Assembly: GCF_009651005.1 (NCBI RefSeq)
Contig: NZ_WHVW01000006.1
Coordinates: 1-64,000 of the forward strand
DNA: 64,000 nucleotides
Direction of reading: 5' to 3'
From: Sporosarcina obsidiansis
GTDB taxonomy: Bacteria > Bacillota > Bacilli > Bacillales_A > Planococcaceae
The position numbers and the translations under genes were made by a program. The notes under the pieces are model-generated. The model had not been told where the DNA came from and searched no databases. It saw only the letters and a list, made by a program, of their open reading frames with translations. Below, piece after piece: positions 9,590 to 23,344 of the stretch. How positions within the stretch are numbered: the first letter of the stretch is position 1; every line of letters begins with the position of its first letter.

Positions 9590-9616
9590 AGCCTGTTGAG
9601 AAGACAGGCTTTTTTA
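9590..9616 (+). terminator. terminator-like hairpin between purN and purH
   Basis: AGCCTGT...ACAGGCT with a seven-base loop followed by TTTTTT, inside the operon. The stem is short (7 bp), so partial termination is more likely than full. Confidence 0.6.
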
Positions 9617-9634
9617 TAAATTGGAGGGATTCTT

Positions 9635-11170
9635 TTGAAAAAGCGCGCGTTACTGAGCGTATCGGATAAGAGCGGAATTTTGGAGTTCGCGAAAGAATTA
9701 GAACAACTTGGGTATGAATTATTGTCTACAGGCGGTACGATGAAGCATTTGAAAGATAATGGAGTAACCGTGACGGCAGTAGATGAAATTACAGGCTTCC
9801 CAGAAATTATGGAAGGGCGTGTCAAAACATTAAATCCGATGATCCACGGTGGATTGCTGGCCAAACAAGATGATCCAGGACACCAGGCACAGATGGAAGA
9901 GCATGGAATCCAACCGATTGATATTGTTTGTGTGAACCTCTATCCATTTAAAGAAACTATTTCAAAGCCCCACGTAACCGAAGAAGATGCAATTGAAAAT
10001 ATTGATATCGGTGGCCCAGCCATGCTTCGTGCTTCTGCTAAAAATCATGCGTACGTCACAGTAATTGTGGATTCAACAGACTATGAAGTGGTTTTACATG
10101 AGTTAAAAGCAGAAGGAAGTACAACACTATCAACGCGCCGTCGTCTAGCAGCGAAGGTATTCCGTCATACTGCAGCTTATGATGCATTGATCTCAGGTTA
10201 TCTAACGGAGCTTGCGGGCGAGCAATTCCCGGAACAAGTTACTTATACATACGAACTCAAACAGCCTTTACGTTACGGAGAAAATCCACATCAACAAGCA
10301 GCGTTCTATAGCCGTCCGCTAGGGTCTGATTTTTCAATCGCCTATGCCGAGCAGCTACATGGAAAAGAGCTTTCCTATAATAATATCCAAGATGCCAACG
10401 CAGCGATTCAAATTGTTAAGGAATTCGCAGAGCCGGCAGCAGTAGCAGTCAAGCATATGAACCCATGCGGTGTAGGAACGGGTAATACAATTGCAGAAGC
10501 CTTCAGTAAGGCATATGAAGCAGATCCTGTATCCATTTTTGGTGGGATTATTGCATTGAATAAAGAAGTAGATCAGGAGACGGCAGCTCAGCTAGCAGAG
10601 ATTTTCCTTGAAATTGTAATTGCACCTTCTTTTACAGCAGAAGCAATCGAGATATTGACAAAGAAGAAAAACATTCGTTTATTGACGATTTCATTTGAGC
10701 AACAGAAAAAAGATCAGTGGAATACCGTTTCTGTTGAAGGTGGATTGTTGATGCAACAGCCGGATGCCTACGGTTTTGAAGAAGCGGATATTACAGTAGC
10801 AACAGACCGTGAGCCAACGGAAGCAGAATGGAATGCAATGAAGCTTGGTTGGGCCGTCGTAAAACATGTGAAGTCTAACGCGATTGTCGTCACAGATGAG
10901 CACATGACAATTGGCGTGGGTGCAGGACAAATGAATCGAGTAGGTGCTGCGAATATTGCACTTACGCAGGCTGGAGAACGTGCAAAGGGAGCAGCTCTCG
11001 CATCCGATGCATTTTTCCCTATGGATGATACCGTGGAGGCAGCAGCCAAAGCGGGTATTACAGCAATTATTCAACCAGGTGGTTCGGTCAAAGATGCTGA
11101 CTCCATTAAAAAAGCAAACGACTATGGCATCACGATGGTATTCACAGGCGTACGTCATTTTAAACATTAA
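9635..11170 (+). CDS. purH: bifunctional AICAR transformylase/IMP cyclohydrolase PurH
   Basis: A 511-residue PurH that performs the last two steps to IMP. The N-terminal cyclohydrolase domain (~1-190) and C-terminal transformylase domain are both complete; [19 protein letters not shown], the SNAIVV segment and the C-terminal FTGVRHFKH are intact. One conserved motif is altered: RVKTLHPKIHGG of the cyclohydrolase reads [12 protein letters not shown], with Asn for the usual His. The start is TTG with GGAGGG 7 nt upstream. It is preceded by a hairpin, so purHD may be expressed at a lower level than purE-N. Confidence 0.95.
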   Translation: MKKRALLSVSDKSGILEFAKELEQLGYELLSTGGTMKHLKDNGVTVTAVDEITGFPEIMEGRVKTLNPMIHGGLLAKQDDPGHQAQMEEHGIQPIDIVCVNLYPFKETISKPHVTEEDAIENIDIGGPAMLRASAKNHAYVTVIVDSTDYEVVLHELKAEGSTTLSTRRRLAAKVFRHTAAYDALISGYLTELAGEQFPEQVTYTYELKQPLRYGENPHQQAAFYSRPLGSDFSIAYAEQLHGKELSYNNIQDANAAIQIVKEFAEPAAVAVKHMNPCGVGTGNTIAEAFSKAYEADPVSIFGGIIALNKEVDQETAAQLAEIFLEIVIAPSFTAEAIEILTKKKNIRLLTISFEQQKKDQWNTVSVEGGLLMQQPDAYGFEEADITVATDREPTEAEWNAMKLGWAVVKHVKSNAIVVTDEHMTIGVGAGQMNRVGAANIALTQAGERAKGAALASDAFFPMDDTVEAAAKAGITAIIQPGGSVKDADSIKKANDYGITMVFTGVRHFKH

Positions 11171-11191
11171 GAAGGCAGGAGGAAGTTCGAT

Positions 11192-12451
11192 ATGAAAGTT
11201 CTCGTAATAGGAAGTGGCGGTCGTGAACACGCGATCGCTAAACAGTTCAGCCAAGCGCCTTCTGTTACCGATGTGTTTGTGGCGCCTGGAAACGACGGCA
11301 TGAACCAGGACGCAACTTGTGTGCCCATCGCGGCAACAGACTTTAAAGCATTGGCAAAATTTGCGATTGAAAATAGTATCGCATTAACATTTGTAGGACC
11401 TGAGCAGCCGCTAGCGGAAGGTATTGCTGATTTCTTTATGGAAAGAGGTCTAACAGTATTCGGCCCTACAAAAGCTGCAGCTCGTATCGAAGGCAGTAAA
11501 TCATTCGCTAAAGAAATTATGGACAAATATGATATTCCGACGGCTGCTTATGGTACATTCACTGATGCGGAGGAAGCAAAGAAATTCATTCGCGAGCAAG
11601 GGGCTCCAATTGTTGTGAAAGCAGACGGATTGGCTGCCGGAAAAGGCGTCATTGTGGCAATGGAACTGCAAGAAGCATTGGACGCGGTAGATGATATGAT
11701 CGGCAATCAAAAATTTGGCGAATCTTCATCACGTGTAGTAGTAGAAGAGTTCTTGGATGGTGAAGAATTTTCCTATATGTCATTCGTTCATGACGGACAA
11801 ATTTATCCAATGGTCATCGCACAAGATCATAAACGTGCTTATGATGGAGATCGTGGACCAAATACAGGTGGGATGGGTGCTTATTCGCCTGTTCCTCAAA
11901 TTTCTGATGAAGTCGTTCAGGAGGCGTATGAGCGGGTCGTTGTACCAACTGTGAATGCGATGGCAGAAGAAGGGATTCCTTTTACAGGTATTCTCTACGC
12001 TGGATTAATCTTGACTAAGCAAGGCCCGAAAGTCATCGAATTCAACGCGCGTTTTGGCGATCCCGAAACACAAGTTGTTTTACCGCGCATGGCATCCGAC
12101 TTCGGCAAATTCATGGAAGCTCTAATGGCTGGACAACCATTCGATTTAAAATGGCATGAAGAAGCAATGCTAGGCGTCGTGATCGCAGCAGACGGATATC
12201 CAGGAGATGTCGTAAAAGGCAGCAAACTTCCTAATTTAGATGTACTAACAGATTCAGGTCTCGACGTATTCCACGCAGGCACGAAGTTAGAAAACGGAAA
12301 CTTCGTCGGAAATGGTGGTCGCGTACTCCTTGTCGCAGGCAGAGCAGATAATCTAAAAGAAGCACAAGATAAAGTCTATAAAGGCCTCTCGACTCAAGAA
12401 TGGAACGGATTCTTCCATCGCCATGATATTGGCTGGAGAACATTTGAGTAA
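11192..12451 (+). CDS. purD: phosphoribosylamine-glycine ligase PurD
   Basis: A 419-residue ATP-grasp enzyme that joins phosphoribosylamine and glycine to GAR. GSGGREHA, APGNDG, VVKADGLAAGKGV, GPNTGGMGAYSP, EFNARFGDPETQ and HDIGWRTF are intact. It is the last gene of the pur operon, 21 bp after purH, and a terminator follows ~165 bp downstream after an intervening hairpin repeat. Confidence 0.95.
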   Translation: MKVLVIGSGGREHAIAKQFSQAPSVTDVFVAPGNDGMNQDATCVPIAATDFKALAKFAIENSIALTFVGPEQPLAEGIADFFMERGLTVFGPTKAAARIEGSKSFAKEIMDKYDIPTAAYGTFTDAEEAKKFIREQGAPIVVKADGLAAGKGVIVAMELQEALDAVDDMIGNQKFGESSSRVVVEEFLDGEEFSYMSFVHDGQIYPMVIAQDHKRAYDGDRGPNTGGMGAYSPVPQISDEVVQEAYERVVVPTVNAMAEEGIPFTGILYAGLILTKQGPKVIEFNARFGDPETQVVLPRMASDFGKFMEALMAGQPFDLKWHEEAMLGVVIAADGYPGDVVKGSKLPNLDVLTDSGLDVFHAGTKLENGNFVGNGGRVLLVAGRADNLKEAQDKVYKGLSTQEWNGFFHRHDIGWRTFE

Positions 12452-12460
12452 CTATTCAAC

Positions 12461-12600
12461 AGCGAAAAGCGCTGTTAAGCCTCGACAGGCGTTGGAGGCT
12501 TTAAAAATAAAGGCGTACTTTGCCTTTATCTTTAAACCCGAAACGACCCGAGAAGCTGGTGCTTGTAGCTAGATGAAATCAAAAGCGAAAAGCGCCGTCT
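12461..12600. repeat. structured ~120-140-bp interspersed repeat (unit 0)
   Basis: Starts AGCGAAAAGCGCTGTTAAGC, contains CTCGACAGGCGTTGGAGG, an apical hairpin AAAGGCGTACTTTGCCTTT and CGAAACGACCCGAGAAGCTGG. It shares these conserved blocks with the tandem units at 16130-16521. It sits between purD and the pur terminator. The end (from ~12582) repeats the start of a further unit. Confidence 0.8.
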
Positions 12601-12614
12601 AAATCATACATGTA

Positions 12615-12647
12615 ATCCCTTTGCAGGTTTTATGCAAAGGGATTTCT
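12615..12647 (+). terminator. pur operon terminator
   Basis: ATCCCTTTGCA (12615-12625) pairs with TGCAAAGGGAT (~12633-12643), followed by a T-rich tail (TTCTTCGTTT). Confidence 0.75.
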
Positions 12648-12729
12648 TCGTTTAGTAAGATATCTTGAACAATTTATTATAGTCAAAGAAATAAAATGTT
12701 ATGGTAGAACATTTGAAGTAAACCCGCAT

Positions 12730-12847
12730 ATATCCACATTAAAATATAATTACTGTGAATGAATAGTGGGTAAAATGTGAATAAACTGTTAGTTATGTGA
12801 ATAACTTGTTGATGAAATGTGGAGATTAGCCATGACCTTGTGGATAA
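12730..12847. promoter_or_regulatory. cluster of DnaA-box-like nonamers
   Basis: Nonamers close to TGTGGATAA occur at 12730-12738 (ATATCCACA, minus orientation), 12754-12762 (TGTGAATGA), 12776-12784 and 12796-12804 (both TGTGAATAA), 12818-12826 (TGTGGAGAT) and 12839-12847 (TGTGGATAA, exact). Five are in the same orientation in 94 bp. The rest of the 12648-12953 gap is AT-rich with no gene. The cluster may titrate DnaA or control yerA. Confidence 0.55.
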
Positions 12848-12953
12848 CTGAAAACATTATCTTGCCTATTTACTATCCGATTGCTATGTTAATATAAAGC
12901 GAGAATTGATAGAAAAGTAAATTAGTGAATGAATAATTAAAAATTACTGGTGG

Positions 12954-14681
12954 ATGGTGATGGGAATGTGGAATGCACATGAAATACAATCGCAACTGGC
13001 GATCATTAACGGACAAAAAGCACCTGATATATTGATTGAAAATGCAACATATTTACATTCTATTTTTAAAAAGTGGATGAAAGGTAATATATGGATACAT
13101 GGGGATCGGATTATCTACGTCGGGGAAAAACTCCCGGTGCAACTAGAAGGTACGGAAAGGGTCGATGCGTCCGGAAAGAAAATAGTGCCGGGCTATATTG
13201 AACCGCATGTACATCCATTTCAGCTCTACAACCCAGAGACTTTTGCAGATTATGCTTCTCGACGTGGTACAACTACATTTTTGTCCGACAACCTCATATT
13301 GTTCACGATGTTCAACCAGGAAACTGCTTATACTTTTATTGATCAATTGAATAAACTGCCTTTCTCTTTTTATTGGTGGGCTCGTGTAGACTCACAGACT
13401 GTTTTGCAAAATGAACAGATGTTATTCAATCCAGAAGATATTGCTAAATGGTTGAATCGCTCCGATGTTCTGATGACAGGTGAGCTAACAGGATGGCCGC
13501 GTTTACTACAAGGTGACCAAAATATGATGACGTCACTAATTAATTCAAAACGTAAAGGGAAAAAGATTGAAGGTCATCTCCCAGGAGCCTCCGAACGTAC
13601 ACTTACACGAATGAAGCTACTTGGTGTGGATGGAGACCATGAAGCGATGACGGTGGATGAAGTGGAAAGACGATTAACTCAAGGGTATGCGGTTACATTG
13701 CGTCACTCTTCCATTCGTCGTGACTTACCGGATTTATTGGCGGGAATTCTTAAAAAGGACTGGGCTGTATTCGACCATTTGATGATGACAACAGACGGTT
13801 CGACGCCATCTTTTTACAAAGAAGGCGTGATGGATCAGTGTATTCAAATTGCGTTAGATGCAGGTGTTGTACCAATCGATGCGTATCAAATGGCATCTTA
13901 TAATGTAGCGAGGTACTATGACATCACCGACTTGCATAGTGTAATTGGGACAGGCCGTTATGCTACGTTCAACTTTTTGGAAGACGAATGGAATCCTGTG
14001 CCGACTGATGTGTTATCTAAAGGGCAATGGGTGTTGCGAGATGGTAAAGCAACAGAGCCATTCCGTGCAGTGGACTGGTCCATGCTGCCAGCTTTTGAAC
14101 TACCATATGAGTTGGGAGATAACGACTTTTCTTTCCCAGCTTCTACTGGTATCCAAATGGTCAATGATGTGATTACTAAGGTATACGAAACAGAGCACGA
14201 TCTAACCAAACCTGTCATATCTGCTAGTGATGAATGCTTCTTGCTATTACTTGATAAACACGGTAAGTGGCGGGTGAATACTATGTTGAAGGGTTTTGCG
14301 GATAATTTGCAAGGGTTTGCCTCTTCCTATTCGAACACTGGCGATGTATTATTGATTGGACAGAACTGGGAAGAGATGAAAAGAGCCTTCAATGAAATCA
14401 AGAAGATGGGTGGCGGCATGGCGGTGGCGGAAAATGGACGAATCGTTGAAACCTTGCCACTTGACGTAGCTGGCGGTTTATCCAAACAGCCGATGAACGT
14501 AATCATGGAACAGGAACTGGCGATGAAACATGTTTTACAAGAACGTGGCTATCATCATGGAGATGCAGTGTTTACATTGTTGTTCTTGCAGTCGGTGCAC
14601 TTGCCCCATGTTCGGATCACTCCCGTTGGTCTAGTTCAAGTTCTGAAAAACGAGCGTTTAATTCCTAACATAGAAAGGTAG
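12954..14681 (+). CDS. yerA: adenine deaminase family amidohydrolase (YerA)
   Basis: A 575-residue amidohydrolase of the adenine deaminase family, predicted to convert adenine to hypoxanthine with a divalent-metal centre. The metal-binding motif is in PGYIEPHVHPFQ (His-Val-His at ~85-87) in place of the common PGFIDxHVH; a second-half segment GGGMAVAENG resembles the adenine-deaminase C-terminal domain. ATG 12954 is given; ATG 12966 four codons downstream is an equally possible start. The neighbour order yerA-yerB-yerC matches B. subtilis. YerA proteins are separate from the proven AdeC enzyme, so the substrate is inferred. Confidence 0.85.
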   Translation: MVMGMWNAHEIQSQLAIINGQKAPDILIENATYLHSIFKKWMKGNIWIHGDRIIYVGEKLPVQLEGTERVDASGKKIVPGYIEPHVHPFQLYNPETFADYASRRGTTTFLSDNLILFTMFNQETAYTFIDQLNKLPFSFYWWARVDSQTVLQNEQMLFNPEDIAKWLNRSDVLMTGELTGWPRLLQGDQNMMTSLINSKRKGKKIEGHLPGASERTLTRMKLLGVDGDHEAMTVDEVERRLTQGYAVTLRHSSIRRDLPDLLAGILKKDWAVFDHLMMTTDGSTPSFYKEGVMDQCIQIALDAGVVPIDAYQMASYNVARYYDITDLHSVIGTGRYATFNFLEDEWNPVPTDVLSKGQWVLRDGKATEPFRAVDWSMLPAFELPYELGDNDFSFPASTGIQMVNDVITKVYETEHDLTKPVISASDECFLLLLDKHGKWRVNTMLKGFADNLQGFASSYSNTGDVLLIGQNWEEMKRAFNEIKKMGGGMAVAENGRIVETLPLDVAGGLSKQPMNVIMEQELAMKHVLQERGYHHGDAVFTLLFLQSVHLPHVRITPVGLVQVLKNERLIPNIER

Positions 14682-14690
14682 GAAACAAGA

Positions 14691-15734
14691 TTGAAATGGA
14701 ATGAACGAATGTTGCTTTTAATAGCATTGTTAGGTCTTCTATATTTAGCGGGCTGTTCCTCAAAGAATATTACTTCGGAACCGAAAGAACAAGTAATAAA
14801 AGAAGAACCTGAAGAAATTAGCGCCTCTTACTATCCAGCTCCCTTTACTGGTGAGCAGTTGACAGAAAAATTGGAAAATCGCCCTATATTGGCAACTGTT
14901 AATAATCACCCTTTAGCTCGTCCGCAGTCTGGAATTGCAGATGCAGATCTGATTTATGAGTTTTTAGCGGAAGGTGAAGTGACACGTTACTTGGCTTTGT
15001 TCCATAGCAAGATTCCGGATCAGATCGGTCCTATTCGCAGTGCACGTGATTATTTTGTCAAGCTTGCGGAAGGGATGGATGTTTTTTATCTCGCACACGG
15101 CTATAGTCCGGATGCAAAGAAATTATTGGACAACCGAATAGTCGATCATGTCAACGGTATGCAGTATGATGGGAGTTTATTTGAACGCTCCCCAGAACGG
15201 AAGGCACCGCATAATTCTTATATTTCCAGTGACCATATAGCTCAAGCATTTGAAATAACAAATGCATCTGAAAAGATCTCCAAGATGCCGGTCTTTTCTT
15301 TCCTAAATCCAGAGGAAAGTGATAAAATAGGGGATATAGCTTCATCGATTATTGTATCGTACAGTAAGAACTCTAATTTCATCAGTACGTACCAATATGA
15401 TGAACAGACGAATCGTTACTATCGTTCTGTTAATGGGATTGATACGGTCGATAAGTTAAATGAACGGCGCGTAGAATTAGCGAATATAATTGTGATGGAA
15501 ATGGATCATCGTATGGTAGATCAAGAGGGAAGGCTGGCAATTGATCTTCATTCGGGTGGCAAGGCCCTGTTGTTTCATGAAGGAATTGCTAAAACGATTG
15601 AGTGGGAAAATATGGACGGCTTTCTAACGCCGTTGGAACAAGGATTACCTGTCAAACTAACGGCCGGAAAGACTTGGGTTCATATCGTACCATCCCTGTC
15701 AGGCCCTACTACCTCCGTTACCTATACTCCGTAA
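14691..15734 (+). CDS. yerB: DUF3048 lipoprotein YerB
   Basis: A 347-residue secreted lipoprotein. The N-terminus has a positively charged start, a hydrophobic core and a lipobox ending YLAGC, so the mature protein begins at Cys ~22. After a charged linker, residues ~50-200 (with NNHPLARPQSGIADADLIYE and IGPIRSARDYFV) are the DUF3048 N-terminal domain, and the C-terminal ~110 residues its second domain. Start TTG at 14691 follows AGGAAACAAGA. It lies 9 bp after yerA. Function is unknown. Confidence 0.9.
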   Translation: MKWNERMLLLIALLGLLYLAGCSSKNITSEPKEQVIKEEPEEISASYYPAPFTGEQLTEKLENRPILATVNNHPLARPQSGIADADLIYEFLAEGEVTRYLALFHSKIPDQIGPIRSARDYFVKLAEGMDVFYLAHGYSPDAKKLLDNRIVDHVNGMQYDGSLFERSPERKAPHNSYISSDHIAQAFEITNASEKISKMPVFSFLNPEESDKIGDIASSIIVSYSKNSNFISTYQYDEQTNRYYRSVNGIDTVDKLNERRVELANIIVMEMDHRMVDQEGRLAIDLHSGGKALLFHEGIAKTIEWENMDGFLTPLEQGLPVKLTAGKTWVHIVPSLSGPTTSVTYTP

Positions 15735-15758
15735 GACCGACAAAGAGAGGGCGAGGAC

Positions 15759-16076
15759 ATGCAAATTGATAAAATCCGCGGGGAGCAAATAGACCAATTA
15801 TTTAAAGCGATCCTAGAGTTGAAAGACCTGGAAGAGTGTTATCAATTTTTTGACGATGTATGCACGATGAGCGAAGTCCAATCCTTAGCACAGCGATTAG
15901 ACGTCGCCCATAAGTTACGTCTGAAAAAAACGTACGATAGCATTCAGCAAGAAACAGGCGCCAGCACAGCCACCATCTCTCGCATTCGTCGCTGTGTCGA
16001 TTATGGTTCTGGGGGATACAACCTCATATTGGACCGCCTTTATCCTGAACACAAAAACGACCAAACGAAAAAATAA
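15759..16076 (+). CDS. yerC: YerC/YecD family TrpR-related DNA-binding protein
   Basis: A 105-residue protein of the TrpR-like superfamily. A helix-turn-helix is visible at ~60-90, with the recognition part QQETGASTATISRIRRC; the segment upstream, SEVQSLAQRLDVAHKL, is typical of YerC. Regulators of this family bind DNA as dimers; the target of YerC is not established. A terminator follows directly, so yerABC form one unit. Confidence 0.9.
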   Translation: MQIDKIRGEQIDQLFKAILELKDLEECYQFFDDVCTMSEVQSLAQRLDVAHKLRLKKTYDSIQQETGASTATISRIRRCVDYGSGGYNLILDRLYPEHKNDQTKK

Positions 16077-16083
16077 ATACCTT

Positions 16084-16117
16084 AACCGGCCGGGGACACA
16101 ACCCCACCGGTTTTTTT
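16084..16117 (+). terminator. yerC terminator
   Basis: AACCGG...GGGG/CCCC...CCGGTT stem followed by seven Ts, 7 bp after the yerC stop. Confidence 0.9.
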
Positions 16118-16129
16118 GATATACTAACT

Positions 16130-16521
16130 AAAGCGGAAGGCGCCATGTAGCCTCGACAGGCGTTGGAGGGCGAGCCGAAAAGGCGTCTTTTGCCTTTCCG
16201 GCATGACCGAAACGACCCGAGAGGCTGGCGCCAGGAGCTAGAAGAAACTAAAGCGGAGACGGCTGTTCAGCCCCGACAGGCACTGGAAGGCTGGCAGCTA
16301 CAGGCGTCTTTAGCCTGTAGAGGTCAGACTGAAGTGTCCCGAGGGGCTAGCCGTCGAAGTTGGAAGAAACTAAAGCGGAAGGCGCCGTGTTTAGATGCGG
16401 TGGTCATAAGGCGAAGCTGCGGAATGGCGTACTTTGCCGCACAGCAGCTTTGACTTATGATCCTATAGCATCTGGCGCCAGGAGCTGGAAGAAACTAAAG
16501 CGGAAGGCGCCGAGTAGCCTC
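16130..16521. repeat. tandem array of three ~122-bp structured repeats plus a partial fourth
   Basis: Units start at 16130, 16250, 16372 and 16497 (partial), each with AAAGCGGA, and each full unit ends with GAAGAAACT. Outer stems co-vary: GGCGCC/GGCGCC in units 1 and 3 but GACGGCT/AGCCGTC in unit 2. Second stems also co-vary: AGCCTC/GAGGCT, AGCCCC/GGGGCT, AGATGC/GCATCT. Apical stems AAAGGC/GCCTTT and CTACAGGC/GCCTGTAG change on both sides. The loop GGCGTNTTT-type core is kept. This points to selection on a fold. Open frames within the array are not credible genes. The remaining gap to pcrB (16522-16666) shows nothing recognisable. Confidence 0.85.
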
Positions 16522-16666
16522 GTTCCATTAAACAATGATGCGTTTCGCTGACTTATTCGCTTGAATCATTGATGAACCTCTCTATACAGAGTTATTAGCA
16601 ATTTCATTTCAATCTTTCTACCATGAAAATAAAAATATAGTAAACATTTAGGAAGGGAGAAACAAA

Positions 16667-17365
16667 ATGGACTATAAAACATGGCGGCATGCATTTAAAA
16701 TTGATCCTGCCAAAGACTTGTCTGATGAACATCTCGAAGCTATAGCTGAGTCAGGAACAGATGGTGTAATCATTGGAGGATCGGATGGCGTTACGTTGGA
16801 AAACGTGTTGGATCTTCTGGCTCGATTCCGTCGTTTTTCAGTGCCACTCGCTTTAGAAGTATCCACGGTAGAATCCGTCACGCCAGGTTTCGACTACTAT
16901 TTCATTCCAACCGTCTTAAATACGTCAGACTCGAAATGGCTGAACGGTCTTCATCATGAAGCGCTTCGCGAGTATGGGCATATGATGAACTTTGACGAAA
17001 TCATTACAGAAGGCTACTGCATACTCAATCCAGATTGTAAAGCGGCTAAACTGACAGGCGTAGATAAAGTTTTGGACGAAGAAGACGTGCAGGCGTATGC
17101 ACGCATGGCAGAGCATTTATTTTCATTACCTATTTTTTATTTGGAATACAGTGGTCAGTATGGTGATCCGAAAATGGTCCAAGCTGCTAAGGAGTTAGTA
17201 GAGAACACACGCCTTTTTTATGGTGGTGGTATTCGTACGATTGAGCAAGCGAAAGAAATGGCAGCCATTGCGGATACGGTCGTTGTAGGGAATATCGTAT
17301 ATGACGATTTGAAAAGTGCGCTCGCCACGGTAAATGCTGTGAAATCTATTCCCTTTCCAGTTTAA
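16667..17365 (+). CDS. pcrB: heptaprenylglyceryl phosphate synthase PcrB
   Basis: A 232-residue TIM-barrel prenyltransferase that joins sn-glycerol-1-phosphate and heptaprenyl diphosphate, giving an archaeal-type ether lipid precursor in Bacilli. The phosphate-binding motifs GGSDGVT (~35-45), [12 protein letters not shown] (~157-168) and [11 protein letters not shown] (~185-195) are typical. A GGAAGGGAG ribosome site precedes the ATG. It sits upstream of pcrA as in B. subtilis. Confidence 0.94.
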   Translation: MDYKTWRHAFKIDPAKDLSDEHLEAIAESGTDGVIIGGSDGVTLENVLDLLARFRRFSVPLALEVSTVESVTPGFDYYFIPTVLNTSDSKWLNGLHHEALREYGHMMNFDEIITEGYCILNPDCKAAKLTGVDKVLDEEDVQAYARMAEHLFSLPIFYLEYSGQYGDPKMVQAAKELVENTRLFYGGGIRTIEQAKEMAAIADTVVVGNIVYDDLKSALATVNAVKSIPFPV

Positions 17366-17409
17366 GAAATGTATAATAAGAACAAATGTTTTCTAAAGGC
17401 GGTACTAAC

Positions 17410-22820
<5,411 letters not shown>

Positions 22821-22889
22821 CATAACAGTTCTTGGTATCACGAACTTTTCAACTACGTAATTAGATGGTATGATTAACTGAAAACAGTT

Positions 22890-22962
22890 AAGCCTCCGGC
22901 GGATGTCACAGACTTTTTCGAGCAAACTCGAAAAATCTGGACGCAATTACGCGGAGGCGTAA
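22890..22962. repeat. long imperfect palindrome
   Basis: GCCTCCGGCG at the left end pairs with CGCGGAGGC at the right, and the centre CTTTTTCGAG/CTCGAAAAA forms a perfect inner hairpin. The middle stems (GATGTCACAGA versus TCTGGACGCAATTAC) are imperfect. It resembles dispersed palindromes common in Bacillales. It lies in the 179-bp camS-gatC gap and could stop camS transcription. Confidence 0.7.
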
Positions 22963-22999
22963 TTGATTTATACGATGGCCAAATGAGGAGGAACAATGT

Positions 23000-23287
23000 A
23001 TGACAACATTTTCGAAAGAAGACGTCAAGTATTTCGCGGATTTCGTCCGTATTGGCGTTTCCGAAGAAGACAAAGAAAACTTCTCTGCGAAAATTGCAGA
23101 TTTGATTGAAAGTGTCAGCAACTTGAAAGAAGTAGATGTGACGGGTGTAGAGCCGATGACGCATCCAGTTCCTATGATCAACGTATTGCGTGACGACCAG
23201 CCAAAAGATATCTTGGATCGACAAAAGATGCTTGCAAGTGCAGAAGATCAAGAAGACGGCATGATCAAAGTACCGGATATTCTATAA
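23000..23287 (+). CDS. gatC: Asp-tRNA(Asn)/Glu-tRNA(Gln) amidotransferase subunit GatC
   Basis: A 95-residue GatC that wraps around GatA and holds the GatCAB complex, which converts misacylated Glu-tRNA(Gln) and Asp-tRNA(Asn) to the correct amides. The segment VDVTGVEPMTHPVPMINVLRDD (split motif around residues 47-70) is diagnostic. ATG 23000 follows GAGGAGGAA. First gene of the gatCAB operon. Confidence 0.95.
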   Translation: MTTFSKEDVKYFADFVRIGVSEEDKENFSAKIADLIESVSNLKEVDVTGVEPMTHPVPMINVLRDDQPKDILDRQKMLASAEDQEDGMIKVPDIL

Positions 23288-23344
23288 AACGAATCGACTG
23301 TATCCAAGAAAATTGATGGCACAATGATAGTAGGAGGAAAAGTG

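Noticed and set aside
10691..11254. 187-codon minus-strand open frame opposite purH/purD
   Set aside because: It is a shadow of the purH coding frame; Cys/His-rich composition and no ribosome site.
16130..16521. CRISPR array
   Set aside because: Units of ~122 bp repeat end to end with co-varying stems; there are no short identical repeats alternating with unique spacers and no cas genes.
16163..16551. Open frames of 96 and 63 codons within the tandem repeats
   Set aside because: They run through repeat units with conserved structure, not coding pattern, and lack credible starts.
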